A stretch of 46,652 nt of DNA from an uncultured Bacilli bacterium. Its GTDB lineage: Bacteria > Bacillota_I > Bacilli_A > RFN20 > CAG-826. The notes under the pieces were generated by a model that was not told where the DNA came from, ran no database searches, and saw only the letters and a program-made list of their open reading frames with translations. The translations under genes were made by a program, and so were the position numbers. The stretch is from contig CALVRV010000010.1 in assembly GCA_944358865.1 (NCBI GenBank), positions 1 through 46,652 on the forward strand. The letters are read 5' to 3'. Positions 1 through 7,731 of the stretch are shown here, one piece after another (within the stretch, counting starts at the first letter, position 1; each line of letters opens with the position of its first letter).

Positions 1-322
1 GTATTGGATAACTTAATTATAAGCGAGGACTATTTTTTATGCTTTAATTTAGTCTCACATCATTTGAATTAGTACAACGATAAAATGGAGCAGGAAAATA
101 TTACTTGTTTAAAATAGTGAATATCACTATATATTGATGTTAAAAAGTTGCAAATTTAGACTCTTTTTATAAATTTAGGAAAGACAAACGTTTTAATGTA
201 AGAAAAGCACGAGAATTAACCCATGCTTTTATAACCCCGTTTAATTTAACAGTTATAACATGTTATGGTCTATCGACCCCGATAACCTCGTTTAATTTTA
301 GGAGCCTATTTTACAAAAGACT
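1..322. other. Non-coding left edge with short repeats
   Basis: I find no convincing gene here. A 23-codon open frame runs from base 1 to a TAG at 70-72 on the plus strand, but it is too short to call as a gene end. The second half carries two imperfect 19-bp direct repeats (231-249 and 282-300), a 12-bp palindrome (255-266) and a stem-loop at 267-287 (8 bp with one bulged base and the loop ACCC). The structure lies downstream of the small gene at 323-490 on the minus strand, so it may be its 3' region. Confidence 0.5.
231..300. repeat. Paired direct repeat around palindromes
   Basis: ATAACCCCGTTTAATTTAA (231-249) recurs as ATAACCTCGTTTAATTTTA (282-300); the units start 51 bp apart. Between them lie the palindrome ATAACATGTTAT (255-266) and a hairpin whose core arms TATCG and CGATA (271-275, 280-284) are extended by GGT/ACC across a bulge. 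The repeats are visible directly; their role is unknown (protein binding site, structured RNA or element remnant). Confidence 0.5.
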
Positions 323-490
323 TTAAATCATATAATTTGGTTTGTAGCCAGGGAATGAAGGTTTTTCGTCAGATTTAAAAGTGATTTTAGATGAAATTTT
401 GCTTTCTTTACTAATTTCTCGAACTTTTGCTAAAATTTCAGGCGTGATTTCAACGCTATTATTATTATTAACTTTCTTTTCTTTTGCCAT
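323..490 (-). CDS. Small hypothetical protein, 55 aa
   Basis: This short frame starts at an ATG (490-488) preceded by an excellent Shine-Dalgarno, AAGGAGG about 9 nt upstream, and ends at TAA 323-325. The product is hydrophilic: it starts MAKEKK, has a run of four Asn at residues 8-11, then a mixed charged segment (VEITPEILAKVREISKESK) and a Pro/aromatic tail ending NYMI. The middle looks like one amphipathic helix. I recognise no family. The start signal is the main evidence; the gene lies 52 bp downstream of the membrane protein at 543-1184 on the same strand and may share its transcript. Confidence 0.6.
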   Translation of the reverse strand: MAKEKKVNNNNSVEITPEILAKVREISKESKISSKITFKSDEKPSFPGYKPNYMI

Positions 491-542
491 TTTTCAAAAC
501 CTCCTTGTGTTTATATTATACCATATATAATTTTATTTTGCT

Positions 543-1184
543 TTATTTATAAATTGTTTGACAAAGACTTTTTATATTTGAAATTATTTGTATATTACTT
601 TCAAATAATCTTTCAAACATTTTACTGTCTACTTGGCCGCTGTCACCCCATGCATTTAATGTTAATAATAAAGCGTCCAATTTACTAATGTACCTTTTTA
701 CATAATTTGACATCTCTTTAGCGTTTGATGTAACTAGATTAATTAAGCCTTTATCTACTAAATCTTGTGCAATATAGTAAAAGATTTTTTCGTCATTTGT
801 TAATGATAATTCAATTTTAATAATTTTTTCTTTGTTTGCAATAGCGGAGTTTAAAATATCTAAAAATTTGCTTGCAAAAGTAAAAGTTTCTGCGTAATTA
901 CTATACAATTTTATAGTTTTTTCGATATTTGAATCTTTTTTATTTTTGCCGCTTTTAACTATTATTGCAAATTGGATTGCTGCTGCTAATAATCCTACCG
1001 AAAATGTTGCCGTTGCGCTTATTAAAGTATTATCATTTTCGTGAGTAAAGTAACTTGTTAAACACATCACTATTCCAACTGCACAAAAAGCAATAAGAAT
1101 TATTGTAGAAATATACAATATCCACGTTTTAGTGATTTCGACTTTGAATTTTCTTTTTTCTTTGTTTGGCGTTTCTTCTTCCAT
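543..1184 (-). CDS. Hypothetical two-TM membrane protein
   Basis: A 213-residue protein with a charged N-terminus (residues 1-20), two hydrophobic segments (about 21-43 and 54-76) joined by a short polar loop, and a soluble, probably helical C-terminal part of about 135 residues. The positive-rich flanks suggest that both ends face the cytoplasm. A recognisable ribosome site (AAAGGATG) precedes the ATG. I do not recognise a family or catalytic motif. Upstream lies the presumed terminator of the long surface operon, so this gene probably has its own promoter; several palindromes occupy the 98-bp gap. Confidence 0.7.
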   Translation of the reverse strand: MEEETPNKEKRKFKVEITKTWILYISTIILIAFCAVGIVMCLTSYFTHENDNTLISATATFSVGLLAAAIQFAIIVKSGKNKKDSNIEKTIKLYSNYAETFTFASKFLDILNSAIANKEKIIKIELSLTNDEKIFYYIAQDLVDKGLINLVTSNAKEMSNYVKRYISKLDALLLTLNAWGDSGQVDSKMFERLFESNIQIISNIKSLCQTIYK

Positions 1185-1251
1185 AATTTATCATCCTTTA
1201 TTTAAATTATGTATGTTATACATAACTATTGATCGTTTTAAACGTTATTGA

Positions 1252-1288
1252 AAACAATTATTGCAAGTGTAAAACGCAATAATTATTT
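1252..1288 (-). terminator. Probable terminator of the surface operon
   Basis: The perfect 9-bp arms AATTATTGC (1256-1264) and GCAATAATT (1276-1284) enclose an 11-nt loop, and the stem extends by three more A-T pairs past one mismatch. Read on the minus strand, the hairpin overlaps the stop codon of the Hint-domain gene and is followed by GTTTTC, a weak T-run. Position and symmetry fit an intrinsic terminator; the short T-tract is the weak point. Confidence 0.5.
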
Positions 1289-4200
1289 GAAATTAAACAC
1301 AAATGGTGAAACAACAATTTCACCAGATTCAATAAGTGAATAATACCAATCTATGAAATAGTAAATCTGCTGATATGTAATTGATCCGTTTCCAACCGCT
1401 AACTTGAAATATGGCCCATTAATTGCATTAAATACTTCAAGCGATACATAATCTGACCATTCTTCATAAGTAAATAATCCATATGTAGCAATAGCTAATT
1501 CTACTTGATTTTGATCGTACATCATATTATCTGTGTAATCAAATATATTATAGAATCCAGTCAACATGCTTGTTACATTCAACATATTATTAGCAACGCA
1601 ATTGTAATTGCTTGCGGTAATTACGGTATATGAACATGTTTGTTTTTGCACTATATCTCCTTTAATTAGAGTAGTTTTTTCTGTTTTGCCATTGCTAACT
1701 TTAGCAAATTCATGACCTATAAATTCTTCATAGTTGCTTGGTGTTATTTCAACATATCTATTTAGTGTCAAGTCATATAAAGCATGAGTAGCTATTAATC
1801 CGATATATGAATTATCGCTGAAATATAATTCAACAACATCGTATAAAGATTCACCGTGATTAACAACAGCAAAGATAGGTTGATATTCGTATTCACCTGT
1901 ATAGTGGTTAAATGATAATAACAAATCATTTTCTGTTAAATCTTCAACTGCTTTTTCGCCGCTCATGGTATTTATAATGGTGCCTTCTTCAAAGCAGCCA
2001 CCAGAGGCTGACCAATCCAAAGTTGCATATGCAATCGGTGTTGCGTGAGCTTCGTCGCTTTTTTTATTATACAATGTTACTGTCATTGTTCCACTCAAAT
2101 TATTATGCGGTCTAATATATAAAGTGGTTTTCAATACATTTTGTAATTCTAAAGTATCCTCATTTCTATCATTTTTAAAGTAAGCTGTGTATGTCCATCC
2201 ATCATTAGCTGGTTCGTTATCTGAAATTTTCCAAACAATATCAAAGACATCACCTACGTTTTCTCCATCTTTAAGGTAATCACTAGTGATATTTAAGCTT
2301 ATTGTTTGTTCTAGAGGATCTGGATCGTTTCTTCCGCCTCCAGTTTTTGTAACTTCTGTTATTTCTTCTCCGTTTTCATCAACTAATTTTAATGTTGTAG
2401 TGGGCCCATATGAAGATAATACTATAGAATTTGAGACAACACTCTTATCTAATTTGTTAGTTATATTTATAGTAACTGTAGCGGTATAACTTCCATTATC
2501 AATATCGCACTTATCAATAGAGATATTTTTAATTAATGGATTATCTGTATCAGTTAATTTTATTTCGTTAGTGTTGATATCATCCCAACTAACAGTATAA
2601 TCTCTCGCTGCTTCAGGATTTATAGTAGCTATAATTTGATCTTCAAATTTGCTCCATCTTGTTTCTGTTTTGCCGGATGCAGTTTTCAAAGTAACGCCCG
2701 TTACTTTATCAACAACTAAAGCAGTATCATTAAAATAATCTAATCTGTCTTCGCTTATATATTTATAACCGCTTTCGATGTTTGTTTTGTTACCTTTCGA
2801 ATTAAAATCAGTTTGAGCATTTAAAGAAATATTCTTACTTGTTGTTGTTTTAAATGCGCTTCCAACAATACTTTTTATGTCATCATCAAACGGTTTATCG
2901 CCTTTCATAAAGTCCGCTAAATTATTAAATGCAGTGATCGCATCCCCACTGTTTATTAAATCCCCAAGACTCATGCTACCGCCTTCAGATTCTGTAGTAG
3001 AAGCGTTTACGCTAGATAAATAATCCACGCTAATAATAGAAGGGGTATAATTTGACGAATTTTCAATCGAACTTTGATTTAATGTAATATAGCCACCAAA
3101 AGAAGCGCCTGCTGCAATGTTTAAAGTTGAATAATTTAATTCAACAACAGAATCTTGCTGTGTATTATAAGTTTTTGTTGTTTCAGTCCAAGATGTATTA
3201 TTATATGCCATGACAGAGTTTATTAAATCTATTTGACAATTTGTAAATCTTACTTGTGCTCCAGGCAACAACTTAACCATATTCGAAATTGTTACATCTC
3301 CGTTATAAAAATTAACATTCATTTGCCACGGAATAGGAAAATAAATATTTTGCGTCGATATCGGAACAATTTGTTCAAAAATTGAAACGTTCAATGTTAA
3401 GTATCCAATGTTGATATCACCATATGCTTTGATAGTGGTAGTTGCTAAACCATCAGCACTTACTGCGGTCTTTGAAATATTGTTAGTATTACCAATATTA
3501 TAACTTTTTCCACCAATCGTTATTGGTGATCTATTCGATGGATTGTATTTTGTAATTACTATTGAATTTGCAGTTGTTTTTAAGATATTTGTATCAGAAT
3601 TACCAACAACATCCACAAAACACACATTTTGTTGTGGATAAAATCTTAAATCCTCCTCATATATACCTTTTAATTTAAGCGCCTCTTTTATAAGACCTCC
3701 CATAAAACCAGCGTTATCGAGTGTTTGATTCAAATCCTGATATCCGGTATATAGGTCTGCACGAGCTTTAATCGCTCCCGAATTTTGCGTTGTTATAGTT
3801 GAATGAATGTTAGGCATGTCATATTGTGAAAACGGGCATTCATTACCTTGAGCGTATATAGCAATAGTCGCTGTTCCGCCACCATAATCATAAACGACAA
3901 AAGGAACATAAATTGTTCCATTATTTATTATTTGCGTATAGTTTAATGCCTCGTTAACATTATTTGCTTCTTTTATATAACCCCTGACATCTAAAATGCC
4001 ACCGGCATCAACACTAATTTTTGCTCCGTTTAGCAATATGACTTGTGAATAATACCCGCTAGTATGCCCATTTAAATCCGTTCCCGGTTTTCCTAACTGA
4101 CCATAAATAACCATTTGGCTATTATTTGATATTGTTAATTTAACGTTTTCATCAATTATGAGAGTGGATGAAATTTTGCTAGTAGAACCATTAGCATCAG

Positions 4201-4717
4201 CAAAATTAGATAACGCACTATCATATTCTGCTAAGGTTTTGTAAGGTTCTTCCTTGGGATAATTATTGCCTCCAGACGTATACAAATATTTTGCAACATA
4301 TAATCCATCTTCACCTTTTCTAATTTCTGTCATTTCTGGAGCGTCTAATTTTACACGAGTATTATTTCCATCAAGAGTAGTGGAATAATCAGTAGTATAA
4401 GGCATTAATAAATCAACACCTGATTGCAAGGTTGTATCGTTATTGATATAGACAGTTTTGTTAGGAATTACTATAACTGTAGCATTACTAGCAGTTCCTT
4501 TTCTTACATATTCATTAGCGTCTTTTATTGCACCTTCTAATGAACTATAATAATATCCAGTTTCATCAATATAACAAACAGAATTATCTTCTCTAATGTT
4601 GCTTGGTCCACCATTTATAGTGGGGCTTGTAATTATCCATGTTGCAGAGCCACTTACTGCTAGTGATAAAGAAAGTAAACCAAATAATATAGCAAAACTA
4701 GTTTTTTTATGCTTCAT
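1283..4717 (-). CDS. Exported protein with C-terminal Hint domain
   Basis: A 1144-residue protein. It starts MKHKK and a hydrophobic stretch ending near SGSATW (residues 23-28), a signal peptide resembling SipW-type ones. The long middle part is rich in Asn, Ser, Thr and Ile and looks like beta-solenoid or Ig-like sheet (inference). At Cys908 a Hint domain begins: CFEEGT, then a GEKAVEDLTENDLLL stretch like the G..IEDL..GD of inteins and hedgehog proteins, then ATH (His978) and a late NYNCVANNML segment. About 90 further residues follow. In the family, the first Cys attacks its own preceding peptide bond, so the 907-residue exterior part could be released or attached to something. The Thr that normally sits three before the His is here directly before it, so activity is uncertain. 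A good SD (AAGGAGG) precedes the ATG, 5 bp after the gene at 4723-5433. Confidence 0.8.
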   Translation of the reverse strand: MKHKKTSFAILFGLLSLSLAVSGSATWIITSPTINGGPSNIREDNSVCYIDETGYYYSSLEGAIKDANEYVRKGTASNATVIVIPNKTVYINNDTTLQSGVDLLMPYTTDYSTTLDGNNTRVKLDAPEMTEIRKGEDGLYVAKYLYTSGGNNYPKEEPYKTLAEYDSALSNFADANGSTSKISSTLIIDENVKLTISNNSQMVIYGQLGKPGTDLNGHTSGYYSQVILLNGAKISVDAGGILDVRGYIKEANNVNEALNYTQIINNGTIYVPFVVYDYGGGTATIAIYAQGNECPFSQYDMPNIHSTITTQNSGAIKARADLYTGYQDLNQTLDNAGFMGGLIKEALKLKGIYEEDLRFYPQQNVCFVDVVGNSDTNILKTTANSIVITKYNPSNRSPITIGGKSYNIGNTNNISKTAVSADGLATTTIKAYGDINIGYLTLNVSIFEQIVPISTQNIYFPIPWQMNVNFYNGDVTISNMVKLLPGAQVRFTNCQIDLINSVMAYNNTSWTETTKTYNTQQDSVVELNYSTLNIAAGASFGGYITLNQSSIENSSNYTPSIISVDYLSSVNASTTESEGGSMSLGDLINSGDAITAFNNLADFMKGDKPFDDDIKSIVGSAFKTTTSKNISLNAQTDFNSKGNKTNIESGYKYISEDRLDYFNDTALVVDKVTGVTLKTASGKTETRWSKFEDQIIATINPEAARDYTVSWDDINTNEIKLTDTDNPLIKNISIDKCDIDNGSYTATVTINITNKLDKSVVSNSIVLSSYGPTTTLKLVDENGEEITEVTKTGGGRNDPDPLEQTISLNITSDYLKDGENVGDVFDIVWKISDNEPANDGWTYTAYFKNDRNEDTLELQNVLKTTLYIRPHNNLSGTMTVTLYNKKSDEAHATPIAYATLDWSASGGCFEEGTIINTMSGEKAVEDLTENDLLLSFNHYTGEYEYQPIFAVVNHGESLYDVVELYFSDNSYIGLIATHALYDLTLNRYVEITPSNYEEFIGHEFAKVSNGKTEKTTLIKGDIVQKQTCSYTVITASNYNCVANNMLNVTSMLTGFYNIFDYTDNMMYDQNQVELAIATYGLFTYEEWSDYVSLEVFNAINGPYFKLAVGNGSITYQQIYYFIDWYYSLIESGEIVVSPFVFNFK

Positions 4718-4722
4718 ATTAT

Positions 4723-5433
4723 TTAATTACCTCCTTTTTGAGAAATTGTTGCACTTACATTAAAAGAAAATGGGGAAGTTACAGGAGCAATCCAATTATA
4801 AAAACTTGTATAATTATCTCTATTATGGAATGTTGTGTAATATCTTAAATGAAAATACATTTCTTCATTAGCGTTTAAATCTAAATCAGTTTTAAACCCA
4901 ATAAAAGCACTTCCATTTGTTAAAGATTGGCCAACAGTATTAACTGTAGTAGCGTTATCACCACTTGCAGTTAAATCATTTTGATCAGTTGTATAAGTAA
5001 TGTCAGCGCCTTTTCTTTCAAAATTAACATCTAAAAAGTAAGTATAATCAGTAATATTGTTTTGTCCTATTTTAATTTGAAAATCTGCTTCATAATTATT
5101 GATGGTTTGTTTTGAAACGACATGAAAATATAAATCAAAATAGCATGTAAAATTATAAATTTGATATGTTTCCCCACTATCTAGTGTACCTTCATGGATA
5201 AAACCGCGTTCATTATAATCACTAATTTTATAATTGTATACTTGGAATCCTTCTCTTACGTTAGTCAAATTAATTTCAATAATATTAGCTATATCGATTT
5301 TGCCTTGCAAAGATTCATCATTACCACCATAAATATTAAAACTAGCAAATCCCGCACTAAAAAGAGATAGACTAGTAAATATTAGTCCTGCATAGAATAG
5401 TCTTTTAGCTGTGCGATACTTGCTTCTTTTCAT
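4723..5433 (-). CDS. SipW-type secreted protein
   Basis: A 236-residue protein with an N-terminal KRSKYRTAKR basic segment, a hydrophobic core (about 12-30) and a junction LFSAGFASFNIYGG of the kind seen in SipW-processed precursors (TasA/CalY-like). The rest is a small beta-rich domain with many Asn, Tyr and Thr and no Cys pairs. No SD is visible before the ATG; instead a promoter (5471-5443) puts the expected transcription start about 3 nt before it. It is followed 5 bp later by the Hint-domain gene, so the two may form a separately regulated end of the operon. Export is well supported; the exact function (fibre subunit, anchor, adhesin) is unknown. Confidence 0.7.
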   Translation of the reverse strand: MKRSKYRTAKRLFYAGLIFTSLSLFSAGFASFNIYGGNDESLQGKIDIANIIEINLTNVREGFQVYNYKISDYNERGFIHEGTLDSGETYQIYNFTCYFDLYFHVVSKQTINNYEADFQIKIGQNNITDYTYFLDVNFERKGADITYTTDQNDLTASGDNATTVNTVGQSLTNGSAFIGFKTDLDLNANEEMYFHLRYYTTFHNRDNYTSFYNWIAPVTSPFSFNVSATISQKGGN

Positions 5434-5442
5434 AGTTGCTAA

Positions 5443-5471
5443 ATTATAATATATAAATATATATTATTCAA
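5443..5471 (-). promoter_or_regulatory. Internal SigA-like promoter for last two genes
   Basis: On the minus strand, TTGAAT (5471-5466), a 17-nt spacer and a perfect TATAAT (5448-5443) overlap the stop codon of the preceding lipoprotein gene. The -10 box ends 9 nt before the ATG at 5433 and there is no Shine-Dalgarno, so the transcript would have almost no leader. Confidence 0.6.
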
Positions 5472-6573
5472 CAATACTCCATCTTGCGTACAAAATTATG
5501 TCGCTATAAACAGGGGTATTATTAGTAAATTGTCCTACTGTTGGATTATATTCATTACTAGTATACCAACCCATAAATTCATAATTATCACGAATAGCGC
5601 TTGGTAAAACATAGCCAAGATTATTTAAACTTGAACCATTTGGAATTTCATATTGGTTATTACCAATTAATTTTGCACTTGCATCACTAGATGCATTTAA
5701 GTCAAAACTAACTTTATGAGTCACCTTATTAGTGTTGTCTAAACTAATAATTAATTCCCATCTATTATTCGTGTAACGATATATTGAATATGAAGATATA
5801 TTAAAATAATAATCACCCTCACTACCAATAACATTATTATCATTAGGATTACCTTGTCCAGATTGCCATCCTCTTGGCACGACTAAGGTATGATCTTTAA
5901 TATCAAGTGTCCCATCTTGATTTCTATATGTAACAGTGATGGTAAAAGTTACATCATTTTTAAAAACATTAATTGATTGAATACCAGCACCTTCTTTTCC
6001 ATCTGGTAGTGGTGGAATAATAATAGTGGATGTTGTTTGATTACTATATTGAATTGTTAATATTACTGTATCATCCTCATTTACAATAGATGTAACACCA
6101 ATAATTGATACACCATCATCGCCAGTTAATCCTTTTTGAATGTTAAATGATAATACTTCATTATTACTTAAAATAATATTAACAGTGTTTGAACCATCAC
6201 TATTTTTGGTCTCGTTTATTGATAATATATAGACACCTTCTTCAATAGAAAATGTGATTGGATCAATATTTTCATCTGTATAAGTAATTGTAATATCAAT
6301 TTCACTATTAAATTCATCTTTAACCTGGGTAATACTTTCAATCCCATTTCCTAATTTACCTTGGTTTACAATAAATACCATTGGTTCTTGTTTAGGATCA
6401 TCAAAAGTAATTGTTAATTGTAAATTACCATCTTCTAATTGTTCACAAGTAAAAGAATTAATTAAAGTATTTGTATCATTTGTTTTAAAAAACGAACAAG
6501 AAGTAAGACTAATAAGAGGTAATGACACAACACTTATTAGACCAAGAAGAAATTTATGCCATTTTCTTAGCAT
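5464..6573 (-). CDS. Lipoprotein with InlB-type repeat (paralogue 2)
   Basis: A 369-residue lipoprotein. The start is taken at ATG 6573 because GGGAGG lies 10 nt before it; the frame is open further to a TTG at 6591 with no site of its own. The signal peptide ends in LTSC, so Cys26 would be lipidated. The body has several repeated beta modules of about 45 residues with Gly-Asp/Gly-Asn turns (GNGIESI, GDDGVSI, GAGIQSI). Then comes a segment ending in NRWELI, and a C-terminal InlB B-repeat-like unit (HKVSFDLN through NYEFMGWYTS to ILYARW). It is a clear paralogue of the next gene upstream, with 2 nt between that stop and this start. It is expected on the outer face of the membrane; the ligand is unknown. 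Confidence 0.82.
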   Translation of the reverse strand: MLRKWHKFLLGLISVVSLPLISLTSCSFFKTNDTNTLINSFTCEQLEDGNLQLTITFDDPKQEPMVFIVNQGKLGNGIESITQVKDEFNSEIDITITYTDENIDPITFSIEEGVYILSINETKNSDGSNTVNIILSNNEVLSFNIQKGLTGDDGVSIIGVTSIVNEDDTVILTIQYSNQTTSTIIIPPLPDGKEGAGIQSINVFKNDVTFTITVTYRNQDGTLDIKDHTLVVPRGWQSGQGNPNDNNVIGSEGDYYFNISSYSIYRYTNNRWELIISLDNTNKVTHKVSFDLNASSDASAKLIGNNQYEIPNGSSLNNLGYVLPSAIRDNYEFMGWYTSNEYNPTVGQFTNNTPVYSDIILYARWSIVE

Positions 6574-6575
6574 TT

Positions 6576-7727
6576 TTAAATAGCCTCCCAATGTGCATAT
6601 AAGATCATATCTTGATAAATTGGTGTCGTATCAGTAAACATACCAATTGTCGGATTATCATAAGTAGGGGAAGTATACCAACCCATAAATTCATAATTAT
6701 CACGACTCGCTAGAGGCATCTTATAATCTAAACAAGCAAAATATCTACCATTAGGAATATTTTCAAACGCTGTTTGGACTAAAGAATCATCTTGTGATAT
6801 AAATTTAGCGCTTTCATCGCCTTCAGCGTTTAAATTAAATGAGACACTATGAGTGTCGGTCAAACCAGAATTATCTAAATCGGCAATTAAAACCCATCTA
6901 CCATTACTATATTTATATATAGTGTAATTAGATTCGTTAAAATATAAATCACCTTCCACACCACTTATATTAGGCGCACCACTTCCACTATACCATGAAG
7001 CAGGAACAGGGAATTGCACTGTTGTTCTTGTTTCTTCTACACCATTAAATAAAGTAAATGTAATTTGATACATTCCATCTTCTTGTGTAAAAGTAATGCT
7101 TTCTAAATTGTTTCCATTCGCCCCATTACTAGGTGCAGGAATTCGAATAATTGATGGTTCTTGTTCTGGATCAGAATAAGTAATAGTTAAAACAATATCT
7201 CCTGTTTCTTCATCAATTGTAGAAGTAACACCGCTAATGGATGTACCATCTTTTCCTGGATCACCTTTTGGAATATCAAATGTTAATGTTTCGCCATTAC
7301 TTAATTTAATTTGTAAAGTAGAATTACCATCTTCATCAATTAAAATATTACCTTCATCATCTAATAGTTGTTCAATTGAAGAAATGCTAATGCCATTTGC
7401 AATATCAAAGCTAACAGGATCCATATTATCATCAGTGTAAGTGATTGTTACTGTTGTATATGTACCATCATCACTTAATTCTTGTTGAATTGATTCGATT
7501 CCATTACCAGTTTCACCTTGAGGAATTGTTACTGATACAGGTTCATGACTATCGTCAGTAAAAGTAATAGTTAATCGAATATTGCCATCACTTAATGTTG
7601 TAGCAATAATATCTTCAATCATAACAACATCGCTTTTAAAGAACCCACCTGTACATGAAGTTAAACTAATAAGTGGCAAACTAAATAGTGACAGTGTCAT
7701 CAAGCATAATTTCTTTATTTTATTCAT
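6576..7727 (-). CDS. Lipoprotein with InlB-type repeat (paralogue 1)
   Basis: A 383-residue lipoprotein whose signal peptide ends LISLTSC, making Cys25 the lipid site. It has the same plan as the downstream gene: successive short beta modules (GETGNGIESI, GKDGTSISGV, GANGNNLESI), a conserved SWYSGSGAPN...GDLYFNESNYTIYKYSNGRWVL block, and a C-terminal InlB B-repeat-like unit ending DMILYAHW. The shared signal peptide core and order of modules indicate tandem duplication. InlB B-repeats are common in surface proteins of gut Firmicutes; binding function is not shown. It follows the beta-helix gene by 4 bp. Confidence 0.82.
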   Translation of the reverse strand: MNKIKKLCLMTLSLFSLPLISLTSCTGGFFKSDVVMIEDIIATTLSDGNIRLTITFTDDSHEPVSVTIPQGETGNGIESIQQELSDDGTYTTVTITYTDDNMDPVSFDIANGISISSIEQLLDDEGNILIDEDGNSTLQIKLSNGETLTFDIPKGDPGKDGTSISGVTSTIDEETGDIVLTITYSDPEQEPSIIRIPAPSNGANGNNLESITFTQEDGMYQITFTLFNGVEETRTTVQFPVPASWYSGSGAPNISGVEGDLYFNESNYTIYKYSNGRWVLIADLDNSGLTDTHSVSFNLNAEGDESAKFISQDDSLVQTAFENIPNGRYFACLDYKMPLASRDNYEFMGWYTSPTYDNPTIGMFTDTTPIYQDMILYAHWEAI

Positions 7728-7731
7728 CTTA

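Noticed and set aside
1-72. Open frame of 23 codons from the left edge
   Set aside because: Too short and no recognisable protein end; cannot be told from chance.
267-287. Possible tRNA or T-loop-like element (GGTCTATCGACC)
   Set aside because: No acceptor stem, anticodon arm or CCA end fits around it.
2286-2489. Plus-strand open frame inside the Hint-protein gene
   Set aside because: It is antisense to a long gene with a signal peptide and known domain; no start signal of its own.
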